This document shows, in pieces, positions 46,289 through 57,531 of a DNA stretch of 64,000 nt. The notes under the pieces were generated by a model. That model ran no database searches. It was not told where the DNA came from and was given only the letters and a program-made list of their open reading frames with translations. The translations under genes were made by a program, and so were the position numbers. The first letter of the stretch is position 1; every line of letters begins with the position of its first letter. Source of the DNA: Posidonia oceanica (Eukaryota; Streptophyta; Magnoliopsida; Alismatales; Posidoniaceae); contig JAZBRS010000054.1 of the NCBI GenBank assembly GCA_037176725.1, positions 11,302,001-11,366,000 of the forward strand, written 5' to 3'.

Positions 46289-46692
46289 CTGGGTTGGTTA
46301 CTGTTGCATGTGTTTTGTACAGATTGAGTTGGCAGATTCAGACGGCCCCATGATAAAGTTGACAGAATACAATTGAAAAATTTGAAAGCCTAAAATGGAG
46401 GACATCCTTTACTATAATGATTTATATGATCCAATAAAGGGTGATGAAGCAAAACCAGCAGACATATATCAGACAAGGATTGGAATAAACAGAATAGGAA
46501 AATTGTTAGTACAATGATATAAACAGAACAAGAAACCCTAGACAGTGGTTAGATAAAAGTGTATTTTATCATGTGTTAGAAGAAAAGAATGCACAATCTT
46601 TTAAAAAAAAGTTAGTGTATGAGCACAAGACTGTAGGAAATAAGACTTTTCTGATCAAAAAATTAGTGAACTTGAAATCCAGATAAGGCTGT

Positions 46693-49669
46693 CGTAGATA
46701 TTCCGTTTTGGCATCTCTCGAAAGGCTTTCGGTTTCAATCACCTTTAGGTCAACCATTAGGTTCGTTCCACTCCCATTCCTCCCTTAACACTAGAGCACA
46801 TCGGATTGCACTATTAAACTTCTCTCTAAGCCTTTATGACCTTAGCGGTATTTTCATTAGTTGAAATCTATCTCACAGAATACCCATTTTATCTCTCTTG
46901 ATACCTTGGAAAATTCACTGTAGCAGAGTACTCAAACAATCTCCAAACTTATTAAAATTTTACAAACACCTTCCCTACAGCATAGACTTTACTCCTGGAA
47001 AGTTTCAATACTTTTGGACGTAAGACGTAAGACACAACTATTCTAGCTATCGTTGCGTCTTATGTAAGACGCCATAATTCTAGCATCTTACGATACCTTG
47101 TAAAGATCCTTGCAGTAGAGTATTCAAATGACCTCCAAGTTTGGTAAAATTTCATAGGAATGTTCCTCATATCCCGTAGTGCAATTTTGGATAGGTTGAG
47201 CCTTTTTCATTGAACGCATAGTAGTCTGCGTCTATTATAAAATACATGATACTTCGCATTCTACACCTGACAATTGTACCCTCTGCCGCCTCCTACTTTC
47301 CTTTTCTAGAATAATTTGAAATAAGAATTATTTCCTTTTACGATGATTCCATGGATCGTGTGTTGACCTAATTAGGTTTTACTGTGCCGAATTCACCATT
47401 AATAGGGAGAATATTCCATCAATGCATTGTGGCAAGGCGTTTTCCACTTTTAGAGGTTGTAAAGTGCAGCAACTGTTGTGTTCTACATAGAACGCTGAAT
47501 TCTATGCATTTTACACCTCAATTTTGGAAATACTTGCTGCAGCTGGATTACCTTGCCATTTGTAGATTATTTCCATTTCCCTGACCTTCCCGCCACTTTA
47601 TAAATAGAGTGGCACCTCAACCTTAAAGAGGATGGGATTTTAGGGAGTGGAATTTGGATCGGAATTTAAAGATCTTGAGAATTCACATTTTAAGTATGAG
47701 AGAGTATTAAGAGAAAGAGAGAGAGCCACCTTGTGCCAAAGAGAGTGTAATCCATCGACACTCCATTGTGGATATGGGGTTTTGAAAGGAGAAAAGCTTT
47801 GTTTGTCTCTTTTGCTTTCTCAACGTCTCCTTTTGCTTGTATCCGACTCCTTCACTCCACAGGTGATGAAGATGGTGTGATCGCCACTCTCAGTTTGCTT
47901 GCGCTGGCCCTCAAGACGCCTTAGGGAGATAGATTGGTGCGGGTTTAGCTACCTTAGGACAACGCCAACGTTGCCCAAAGGTGCCCGTGCAGAGTGAGCT
48001 TCTTCTTCTTCTTCTTTTCCTTGCAAAACAATATTAAAAATGCAGATTAATAAAGTGTAGTAAACAATCCAAAGCAAATTAAAAATTAACAAGAAATGAA
48101 AGGAGGAATACTTACCCGAGGGGTTTTATCCCCCCGGTTGCAACTAAGTATGACTATGCCTAGCTACAACATGCAATAGAAATGAAAATGCAATGTGCAA
48201 AAAAATACTAAAAGAAAACCTCCTTTTGATATGATGTATATGCGGAATGCAAGATGTGGTCAGAGACTGTAGAAGAACTACACTCTTTGGCACTCTCTTT
48301 TCTCTCTTTTCACTCTAGCTCTCAAAATTGGGTCTCTCTCTCTCTCTCAAATTCTCCCCACTAAATTTTCCTCCTCCAAATTTCATCCCCCCCTCAAGGC
48401 TGGGGGGTACCCCTGCTTTAATAGAGGCAAGGGAGAGAGCAGAAATGGCAAAAGGCTCGAATTTGGCAAGAGGCAGCAAAAGTTTCCAACTCTATAACGT
48501 TGAACGCCGGGAATCCCAGCGTTCAACGACTTGCCGAGACTCAACTACCATTAAGGTGGAATAATTTGTCATTAAATGTTAATTAGCCTTGATTAAGCCT
48601 TAATTGAGTAATTGATTGGTCAACAGAGCTCTAAAGGAAGAAAGATTTCGAATTTCAAAAAAGTCCAAAAAAGGAAAGTTGTGGAGCACAGTTGCAGGTT
48701 ATAGAACACTGTGAAAAACAACGTTCTACATTGGACGCTGGGATATCCAGCGTTCAACACACCCAGTTTGCAAACTTGCCAAATTTGGCCTCGAAATCAA
48801 GGAGATATGTGTCAATCAATTAAAGAGGTGATTATGTCATCCAGATAAGGAACGTGGACCCGTTTGAAACTGATAATTGGTTTGGGTCCATATAAGGAAG
48901 GTTGACAGATTTGGAAACAAACAGAGCTGGAGACGTTAAACGCTGGGAATATAGTGTTCAACATAGAATGTTGTAAAATGAAGCGTTCAACGTTAGACGT
49001 TGAATGTCAAGCGTCTAACGTTAAAAGCTGTTATAGTTAGCGTCCAACAGTCCAGACTGGCAAATGGACCTTCTGAAAGTACTTGAGCTCAGCAAATGGC
49101 TTCTAATGATGAAGGGAGCATGATATAGTGCAGTGGTACTTAGAAAGACACGGGAAGTGCCAAAACAGGATATCTACATCCGTCGTCTTATCAGTCTTCT
49201 CAAACATATTCCTCTAACCCCATTTCTTTCATTTACATCAATTGTGAAGGGAGTTTATTTCAATACCATTTTGATTGTTAATTTTCTCATATATATGTAG
49301 TAATCTCATTGCATTAGATTAAATCAAGGTCCAACCCTCAGGAACATATTATTTCATGTTATTCATTTTTTTTTCCTATTTTGATCATGATGCTACACTC
49401 ACTAACCCATTTTTTATTTGATTTGCTAAATTTGTTTTGAATGAAAGGAAGAAGAAGAAATTCACGTATGTGGGAACCTTCAACCAATACCAACGTTGTG
49501 TTGAAGAAGCAAAGAACCCATTACATCCACATATCTCCCTAAGACATCTCAAGAGCCAGCATCAAGCGAATTGAGAGTGGCGATCATAAATCAATTTTAA
49601 CATCCGTAAAGTGAAGAAGTCAAACACAAGCAAAAAGGATCTCAACGACGTCAAAATCCCTTATTTACA
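46693..49669 (+). mobile_element. Solo LTR of family S in copia gag, itself split
   Basis: Starts CGTAGATATTCCG (expected TGTAGATA, first base mutated) and ends TTATTTACA, with target duplication GCTGT/GCTGC. Without its own insert it is about 1.56 kb. The 3' quarter (49490-49669) is homologous to 36180-36381. TATAAATA at 47599-47606 lies within an inverted repeat GCCACT…AGTGGC (47592-47613). Confidence 0.82.
47767..49178 (-). mobile_element. Solo LTR of family S nested in the previous one
   Basis: 1412 bases, from TGTGGATATGGGG to GATATCTACA on plus (minus orientation), with target duplication TCCAT/TCCGT. It aligns with 35137-36381. U3 holds long palindromes: 48498-48528 (31 bases, one mismatched pair) and 48731-48757, both built on GAACGCTGG/CCAGCGTTC. 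Confidence 0.9.
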
Positions 49670-50560
49670 GCTGCAGCATTGCAGGGCATATGAATGATTT
49701 CAGGAGTATTGTAAACCAGTTGGCAACATTGAAGATGAATTTAGACGATAAACTTCAGGCTTTGTTACTTTTGGGATCTCTATCGGACAATTAAGAGACT
49801 ATGGTTGTGTCAGTTAGTAATTCAGCTCCAGATGGTAAATTATTCATGAATATTGTTACTGGTAGCTTGTTCAATGAAGAAACAATGAGAAAGTCAGTAG
49901 ATACAGACGATGGATAGGCTTTTGTCATAGAGAACAAAGGGAGGAGTCAGAACAAATCACAATCAAGGAGACGTAATAAATCTAGAGGCAAATCGAAGTC
50001 TAAAGGAAGGGCATGTTTCCATTGTGACAAAGAATGTTACATGAAAAGGAACTGCATGATTTGGCTAAGAGAGCAGAAGGAAGGCAAAAAAAAATGAAGA
50101 TAACAAGAACACGACAGCTATAGTGTTAGATGACGAGGTGACTGCGCTTACATCTGGAGAGGAGCAATGTTTGCATGTTACAGATCACCAGGGTATTGAG
50201 TCGATAGTGGATTCAAGAGCTATGCATGATACTACTTTAAACAAGGACGTCTTCACTTCTTACAGAACATGAAATTTTGGGACAATGAAGATAGAAAATT
50301 ATAGCCACTCAAAGATTTTGGAAATTGATGATGTTTGCTTACAGACAGATATTGTTGGATGCACAATACTTTTAAAAGATATTCGTCATATTCTTGATTT
50401 ACATCTTAATTTGATTTCTTGTATAGCTCTAGACAGACATGGATACCACAACGACCATAGTGGTGGAAAATGAAAGCTTAACGAATGATCATTAGTTGTG
50501 GCTAGAGGGTGTGCATGTTGTTCTATTATCCATTACAAATCATGTAAGATATGTGACATT

Positions 50561-50882
50561 TATAAATCTTTCCTCTTCCTAAATATCTAGATTTTGAGTA
50601 GATATCACTATTACCTTTCTAACAAGAGTTTATGAAGAAAAAAAAAAAGAGAAAAAGTGATCTAATTTGTAAGAAGTTTTCTCGAAGATCCGAAAATCTG
50701 ATAAACGGGTTGGATCTCATGAGCCCGCCCACAGACATTGGAGGTTTGGACCATGGTGGTTGTCAGGTTCTTACTGTAAATGAGATAACAATTGTATAAC
50801 AAAGTCAAGTATATACAGTAACAAAGGGAAGCGGTCCATCGCCGACATTTTTCCATAAGATAGGACTAAACCAAATCAAGAC
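50561..50882. other. Short spacer between the copia remnant and the E3 gene
   Basis: AT rich with an A/G tract at 50634-50656. No feature recognised. Confidence 0.5.
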
Positions 50883-51024
50883 CACGTGAATTTAGAAAGT
50901 CTTCGCTCGGAATACTTGGTCTACTTATTTCTCCTACCTCCTCTCTCAACCTTCTTCGAAGAACGCCCCAAACACGCCCGCCTTTGACCTTTCATACCTT
51001 TCGCTCTCTCTATGTATATATATC
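50883..51024 (+). promoter_or_regulatory. Promoter of the U-box gene: G-box, W-box, TATA
   Basis: CACGTG (G-box/ABRE core) at 50883-50888, TTGACC (W-box, WRKY target) at 50984-50989 and a TATATATAT run at 51015-51023. The leader to 51158 contains CAA repeats (51062-51083). These elements fit the stress and pathogen induction known for PUB22/23/24-type genes, but single motifs are weak evidence. Confidence 0.5.
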
Positions 51025-51158
51025 TCATCTCTCTTCCACTCATCCTTCAACTCGAACTACGAACAACAACAACCGACAACAAGTCTTCTGCAAATCTCAC
51101 TCTCTCCTCCTTTAGATCTTGATTGGTTTGAGGTTTTGGGTATTTGGGTTTGGTTGGG

Positions 51159-52406
51159 ATGGAGGAAGTAGACGTGCCTTCCTACTTCTTGTGCCCAATC
51201 TCCCTCCAGATCATGAGAGACCCGGTGACACTCCCCACCGGCATCACCTACGATCGCGAGAGCATCGAGAGGTGGGTGTTCTCATGCGAGCATTCCACTT
51301 GCCCCATCACCAAGCAACCGATCCAGCCCGACGCCGAGCTGACGCCCAACCACACGCTGCGTCGGCTCATCCAGGCGTGGTGCGCCGCCAACTCGGAGAA
51401 AGGCGTCGAACGGTTCCCTACCCCGAGGGCTCCGGTGGACAAGGCGACGATCGGTAGGATTCTCGACGACGTCAGGAAGCCTCAGTTGCAGGTTAAGTCC
51501 CTCCATAAGCTCCGGGACCTCGTCGCGTTCAGCGACAGGAACAAGCGGTGTGCCGAGAGCGCCGGTGCGGCCGAGGTCCTTGTCGCCGTGATCGAGAACA
51601 GCGTATCAAGCATGACGAGATCGGTAGTGCTGGTGGTTGAAGAGGAAGAAGATCAGTCGGGAATTGCGTGTGATGAAGCGCTCAACATCCTCCACTCTCT
51701 CCAAATACCCGAAGAGAATCTCCGCAATCTGGTCGCGAAGGACTTCATTGGAGTTTTCACACAAGTTCTCAAGCACTGCGACTACCAATCTCGCACGTAC
51801 GCGACCTTCTTGTTGAAGTCCATACTCAAGTCGCTCAGCCCCGTCCGGCTGACAACCGTCGATAGCCAACTCTTCGTCGAAATCGTCAAGGTCCTAAGCG
51901 ACCATATATCTTACAAGGTGACGAAAGCCGCCTTGCGGGTACTCGGGGAACTCTGCCCATGGGGAAGGAACAAGGTCAGAGCTGCCGAGGCCGGTGCAGT
52001 CCGGATCTTGGTCGAGCTTCTCCTCGATGACCCCGGGAAGAGGCTCTGCGAGATGATCATGATTGTGTTGGACCAGCTGTGCGGCTGCGCCGAAGGGAGG
52101 CAGGAGCTTCTGCGGCATGGAGCAGGAGTCGCCGTAGTTGCGAAGAAGATCGTGTGGATATCGCAGACGGCGAGCGACAGAGGTGTCAGGATATTGTACT
52201 CGATCGCCAAGTTCTCGGCCACACCGGCCTTGTTGCAGGAAATGCTCAAGCTTGGAGTGGTTTCCAAGCTTTGCTTGGTTCTCCATGTGGATTGCGGGCA
52301 CAAGACCAAGGAGAAGGCGAAGGAAATGCTCCGGTTGCACTCGAGGGTGTGGAGGAATTCACCTTGCATTGCTCCACAGTTTCAATCTTTGTATCCAAAA
52401 TCATGA
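51159..52406 (+). CDS. U-box/ARM-repeat E3 ubiquitin ligase (PUB22/23/24 group)
   Basis: 415 codons, uninterrupted and intronless, as in its family. The start is the ATG at 51159 (Met-Glu-Glu-Val-Asp-Val-Pro); the open frame extends a little upstream without another ATG. The U-box is at about residues 7-80: 'FLCPISLQIMRDPVTLPTGI', 'TYDRESIERW', 'CPITKQPI' and 'LTPNHTLRRLIQAWC'. The rest (about 95-410) is a helical ARM-like repeat region. The U-box recruits an E2 and the ARM part the substrate; relatives in Arabidopsis damp immune signalling and drought responses in the cytosol. Codons are GC rich against AT-rich surroundings, as for an expressed gene. It is the only intact host gene recognised here. 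Assignment to the PUB22/23/24 group rests on similarity recalled from memory. Confidence 0.93.
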   Translation: MEEVDVPSYFLCPISLQIMRDPVTLPTGITYDRESIERWVFSCEHSTCPITKQPIQPDAELTPNHTLRRLIQAWCAANSEKGVERFPTPRAPVDKATIGRILDDVRKPQLQVKSLHKLRDLVAFSDRNKRCAESAGAAEVLVAVIENSVSSMTRSVVLVVEEEEDQSGIACDEALNILHSLQIPEENLRNLVAKDFIGVFTQVLKHCDYQSRTYATFLLKSILKSLSPVRLTTVDSQLFVEIVKVLSDHISYKVTKAALRVLGELCPWGRNKVRAAEAGAVRILVELLLDDPGKRLCEMIMIVLDQLCGCAEGRQELLRHGAGVAVVAKKIVWISQTASDRGVRILYSIAKFSATPALLQEMLKLGVVSKLCLVLHVDCGHKTKEKAKEMLRLHSRVWRNSPCIAPQFQSLYPKS

Positions 52407-52674
52407 TAGATAGAGATAGCGAGATCAGAGAAGAAATGGATTTTCAGTCATGCACATGCAAATGATACCAGGACACAGTAGTAGTTAGGCATGAAATCAT
52501 GCCAGAGAAAAACTAAATTGTGTCAAGAAATTAATACAATTGACTCTTTTATTCTTTTTCTTTTGCAAACCTGATTCTTTTATTCTTATTCCTCGATTAT
52601 TACATTCTTGTACAGTTGGTTTTCATATTTGGACTTTTTTTTTTCATAAATTACCCTACATAGCATTAAAATTA

Positions 52675-52726
52675 CGGCAAATTAATAGAAGGTCACATGT
52701 TGGAGTGTACTTTAGAGATAGGAACA
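52675..52726 (+). repeat. MULE left terminal inverted repeat
   Basis: Begins CGGCAAATTAATAGAAGG; aligns with the reverse complement of 62427-62478 (GGGAAAATTAATTAAAAG…), sharing 'tgtacttta' and 'aggaacat/aggacat'. Just inside, at 52868-52930 and 52960-53015, is a direct repeat sharing 'caacagttgggtgaag', and at 53205-53520 three copies of an 'aggttatttgagggttttga' unit. Confidence 0.8.
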
Positions 52727-53688
52727 TTGATTAGTGAATTTTATGTTTAGGGACAAAGTTAATAAGTATTTTTAATAATATTATCTTCTTCCACTTTTGT
52801 CCCTAATTCCTATTGCAATTTACAATCTCAACCTATCTTCTTCCACCACATTCCATATGTACATTCTCTAGTATCCTTTCTCCATTTTCCTCCACATTCT
52901 CCATTGACAGCAACAGTTGGGTGAAGTCTCCTCCACATTCCATCCTACACATGTCCTAGTATCTTTTCTCCATTTTACTCTACATTCTCCATTTACGGCA
53001 ACAGTTGGGTGAAGCGTCCTCATCTTCCTACCGCCGGCCACCGCATTCTTCCAACCGGTAAGCCTCCTCATCCTCATCTTCTGTTTATCCCTTTCTTCCA
53101 CACGTCTAGACCTAGGTTTTGTTGTGCATCCTCAACCGGTAAGCCTCCCTCCACTTCATTTATTTTCTTTGTCACAGGGATCTCCAAGAATTGTTCTTAA
53201 TGGGTTTCTCATGGGTTTTTCTTTGCTACTGAATGGGTGCTCCAATGAGTTCTCTTATAGGTTATTTGAGGGTTTTGAGTTCTCTCATGGGTTCTTCTCC
53301 CCTACTCAATGGATGCTAAAATGGGTTCTCCTTTAGGTTATTTGAGGGTTTTGAGTTGTTTTATTTAGAGGATAATGAACATTTATAGCAATATTGTTCT
53401 TCTTCTCTACAAAATAAATTCTTCTCATGGCTTCTTCTCCCTTACTCAATGGATGCTCAAATGGGTTTTCTTTTAGGTTATTTGAGGATTTTGAATTCTT
53501 TTCTTTAGAGGATAATAAACATTTGTACCAACATTGAATTTCTATGATGTGGTGAGGAATTTTTGGTGGATTTTATAGGTTTTTGAACAATTACAAACAT
53601 GATCTGTAAATTATGACTCTCATTAGTATAGACTATTATCAGTTATTTTATAAATTTTGTAACTCTATTTTATAAAATAACTTTCTCT

Positions 53689-56020
53689 ATGAAGTTTGTT
53701 GTTATAGTAGGTATTAATATGGAGAAAGATGCTTCAAAGTTGGTTGCTTGTTTATTCAAATCACAGGGTAGAATGACTTATGTGAGCAGGAATACAAGTT
53801 TGGAGACTCTAGTTGGTTTTGCTTGTTCAAATTGGAAAGTATTGTCTCAAGACACATTTCACTTGGTTTATTTAATTCCTAGTGAGGAGAAATGTAGAAT
53901 TCCTTTACTCTCCGACTTGGATGTTCAATATATGATCGACATGGCATTTGAACATGCACTACCTAGCTTGAAAGTTTATGTAGAAGATACAATAATTTTG
54001 GATGGCTCAACAGAAAGAACCTCACTATCTTCTCAAGCAACTACTTTGAAAAAAGAAGGTGATATAATTGGTGAAGATTGGACATATGTTGAAGTGAGTC
54101 AACCAAAGGAAAAAGAGAAAATGGTTGATCTTTGCGTAAACGAACTAACCGATATTGGACAAGAATTCCTTAATGTAATAGCTTTTCGTCGTGCCCTTTA
54201 TAGATATGCAATTGCTTGGGGTTTCAATTACAAGTTTTTGAGAAATGATCCTAAACGAGTTACTGCTAAATGTGTCAAGGAAAATTGCTTGTGGAATATT
54301 CATGCCGTACGAGTTTCGATGCGTGGGACATTTGAAATCAAGAAATTTTACAAGGAACATGCTTCTGGTGGGGCTATTACTGCAATGGATCATCCTAGAG
54401 CATCCAAAATGTTGGTGGCTGATATTGTTGAAAGTAAGTTGAAAAGTCGTCCTTTATATAGAGCTTGTGATTTAAAGAAAGATATAACCAATGAATATGG
54501 TGTTGGGATTTCGTATCATAAAGCATGGTGGGGCAAAGACTTGGCAATGCAACGTATGTATGGTGAAGAGAAACACTCTTTTGACAAATTGAGATAGTAT
54601 TGGGAAGCGGTTTTGAAAACTAATCCAGGATCCTACTTTGATTTGGACTATGACAGTGACAATGGTAGATTCAAAAGAATGTTCTTATCATTTCATGCAT
54701 CCATTGTTGATTTTGAACTTGGTTGTAGACCTCTTTTATTTCTTGATAGAACATTTTTGAAAACGAAATATCTTGGTATCTTACTTGCTGCTACTGGTGT
54801 TAATGGTGAGAATGAAATATCTTCTTTAGCGTTTGGGATAGTGGATGCGGAAACAGATGTCAATTGGGATTGGTTTCTCAAGAATTTGAAAGAAATTATT
54901 AATCCAAATAAACAAATTACATTTGTTTCTGATAGATGCAAATGTTTAAGTACTGCAATACCAAGAAATTTTCGAAATTCCTACCATTCTTATTGTTTGT
55001 GTCATTTGGAAGAGAATTTTAAAGCTACTGTTCTTCAAGGTTGTAATGCACTAACAAAGGAGAGGTATATGCAAACTACTATAAGTATAGTTGTAAACTG
55101 TTATTTATTATTGAACAAATTTATTTCATACCATACACAAACTAGTGATTCTTTCTTCTGCACTAGACTGAGTAATTGTACTTCCTTATTGACTCTAACA
55201 TCTGTATTTTTTTGGCAAAATGTTGTTTAGGTTGTTGAAATTTTTTAAAGCAATTGCATACTCATGTAGAGAGGTTGATTTGAAGGCCGATTATGATAAG
55301 TTGGCATGGGAATCCCAACGTGCCAAGGAATTTGTTGATGCATCTGGCATGCATCATTGGTCAAATGCAATGTTCCAAGGTGACCGTTATGGAAATATGT
55401 ACTCAAATGTTGCTGAATCTTACAACGCTTGGATCCTTGAAGCTCAACATCTACCAATATGTGAGCTAGTAGACCACATACAAGTACAACTAATGGAAAT
55501 ATGTTCAAGAAGGAAGATTCAATCTAGCAAGTGGATGACTCACTTGTGTCCCGGTGTGGAGGAAAAGCTTCAAGCCAATATTGTACGCAGTCGAGGTTTG
55601 AGATGTGTCATATCCATACCATATTTCCTTATAGATGTTCATGCTGATCCTTCATGTCAAGTAAATCTAGAGTCTTGGGATTGCTCTTGCAAAGAATGGA
55701 GAGTTTTTCAACTACCATATTTTCATGCATGTGCTGCCATTCAATTTGTTGATAAAAACATCTATGAATTTTGTTCTCCTTACTTTACTTCAGAGATGTA
55801 TCGTTTAACTTATGCCATAGCTATATATCCTATACCAGGGACTGAGAGTCCTCCTTCCAAACTTGAAGACATCAAAATTAAGCCATGGGTGACCAAGCCT
55901 CGTACGGGTAGAAGGAAAAAGAAGCGAATTCCATCAAAGATTCGCGAGACCGATCCATTCAATGTTCAAGTTACCGTTTACTTGGTAATCATAATCGTAG
56001 GACATGTATTGCACCAGTGA
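53689..56020 (+). pseudogene. mudrA: mudrA-like transposase of the MULE, 2 exons, one stop
   Basis: Exon 1 53689-55064, intron 55065-55230 (GT…TTTAG), exon 2 55231-56020; the phases join in frame (AG/G). The N-terminus is PB1-like. The MuDR DNA-binding domain lies about residues 160-240 ('FRRALYRYAIAWGF', 'CLWNIHAVRVSMRGTF'). The transposase core has acidic residues in 'LDRTFLKTKYLG', 'FVSDRCKCL' and 'SNVAESYNAWI', consistent with a DDE triad. A SWIM-like zinc finger in exon 2 reads 'CSCKEW…LPYFHACAAI', lacking one expected Cys. A basic tail 'TGRRKKKRIPSKIR' follows. One in-frame TAG at 54595-54597 is the only break seen and is again one C-to-T step from CAG. It would cut and move the element in the nucleus. 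Confidence 0.88.
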
Positions 56021-57029
56021 TGGATTGAATATTGTGCAATTGGCAAACAAGCTAATAGAGTTGACATGTTTTTGTGCTCAAAGCTCGTCATCTACTGCTC
56101 TGTACAATTTTGTTATCATATTTGTAAATGATTAGTTGTTTGCTTGTTTGATAGAGTGATGATTTCCTTTTATCCAAGAAAGGTAGTGTTTCTGATACAT
56201 TATATTTAGCAAAGCACAAGAATGATCTTGATGGCTTCAAGTTGGATGTGTATGGGAATGGTGACGATGCACATGAGGTTCGATGCTAAAAAGTTGGAGC
56301 TGAATCTCAAGTTCGAACTGCTGAAAAGTTGACCCTGTTGAAAATTACTTTGTTGAACCTCAAGTTGCTGAACTTGAGATTACTTTGTTTCTGATTCTCA
56401 AGTTGTTGAACCTCAATGTAAACAAATTACTTTGTTTCTGAATCTCAAGTTGCTGAACCTCAATTTCCTGAAAACTTTGTATTGTAAATTGAAATCATCT
56501 AGTTTGTAAACTATTTCTACTCATTTGTAAGTTTCTTATTGAACATATGTAAACTAAGTTGTATACGTTGAAGACACATTCACATTTTATTTTTCATGAA
56601 CAAGTTCAAGTTCATTTGTCTCATCAGTTCAATTTTGTTGTTCATTATAAGCAGGCACGATAAATAGTTGGCCTGAATAGAACTATTGTGAAGTTGATAT
56701 TGGCACTTTGACAAAAGAATGGGTTATTTATCTCACTAGAGGCATACAATCTACAAACAATATGCATGTTGCTTCTATGTTGTATTATTTGTACAGTGTA
56801 AGGAACACTTTGATAGTTTGTAAACTAATTTGAACTTGTGTTCATTTGTTTTCTTTAATTGCTTTGATTGTTAACAAATGAGAAGAAATAGTTTACAAAC
56901 TAGAAGATTTTAATTTGCAATACTAGATAGTTTGAACAACAATTTATTAAAATAAGAAGGGATTTAGGAATATGCAAAATAACAGATATAATATGAAAAT
57001 ACTCTGGTTCGGTACACTGAAATTTTTCG

Positions 57030-57440
57030 ATATACCGTTTTATATGCCTGCCTGGAATATGTCGCCTAACCAAAATATTTCGGTCGACCGAAAATCCCTG
57101 ATTCGGTCTACTGATTATGTCTAGTCAACTGAAATTTGGCATGAGATTAATTTTTGAAATTCCCTTACTTGGTCAACCAATTTTGACCGGTCGACCAAAA
57201 ATCCCTGATTCGGTCTACCGATTATTTCCGATCAACCGAAATTTGGCTCGATATTAATTTTTGAAATTCCTTGACTCGGTCTACCGATTTGGATTGGTTG
57301 ACCGAAAATCCCTGATTCAGTCTACCGATTATGTACGGTCAACTGAAATTTGACTCGAAATTAAATTTTGAAATTCCCTGACTCGGTCTACCGATTTGGA
57401 CCAATTGACCGAAAATATCTGATTCGGTCTATCGATTATG
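57030..57440. repeat. About 107-bp tandem repeat with GGTCGACC/CGGTC dyads
   Basis: Four imperfect units sharing 'ttttgaaattccctgactcg' (starts near 57153, 57261, 57366) and 'aaaatccctgattcggtcta'. Each unit contains several CGGTC(A/G)ACCGA-like palindromes. It sits between the convergent 3' ends of mudrA and the Ulp1-like gene; the rest of 56021-57531 is AT rich, with short repeats of 'ctcaagttgctgaacctca' at 56300-56470. Confidence 0.85.
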
Positions 57441-57531
57441 TCCGGACATTACAAACAAATGAAAGTCTTCCCTTTGTAACCAAACATTACAAAAATAGAA
57501 TGTAAGTTCGCAAAATTCTTCATTTTTAGTG

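Larger units (their letters stand above)
45704..50560 (+). mobile_element. Truncated Ty1/copia retrotransposon split by nested solo LTRs
   Basis: A 571-base 5' LTR, a degraded tRNA-Met-type primer site and a gag-protease coding region that breaks off near 50560 in the pre-integrase region. No integrase, reverse transcriptase or 3' LTR is present before the host gene at 51159. A solo LTR (46693-49669) interrupts gag. Confidence 0.85.
46353..50560 (+). pseudogene. copia gag-protease remnant
   Basis: Gag before the insertion: 'KMEDILYYNDLYDPI' (about 46392) and 'FLIKKLVNLKSR'. It resumes after 49669 in frame with 'AGHMNDFRSIVNQLATLKMN'. The zinc knuckle at about 50014-50055 reads C-F-H-C…C-Y-M-K-R-N-C, with the usual His replaced by Tyr. 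The protease active site near 50208 reads V-D-S-R-A where V-D-S-G-A is expected. A GAG-pre-integrase segment ('YHNDHSGGK', about 50440) follows, then the element ends. Numerous stops (for example 49791, 49915, 50271, 50471). Not functional. Confidence 0.85.

Noticed and set aside
51282..52369. Several 70-150 codon minus frames across the U-box gene
   Set aside because: Shadows of the GC-rich plus-strand coding sequence.
57030..57440. Possible CRISPR-like array
   Set aside because: Units are contiguous tandem copies of about 107 bases without unique spacers, in a plant transposon.
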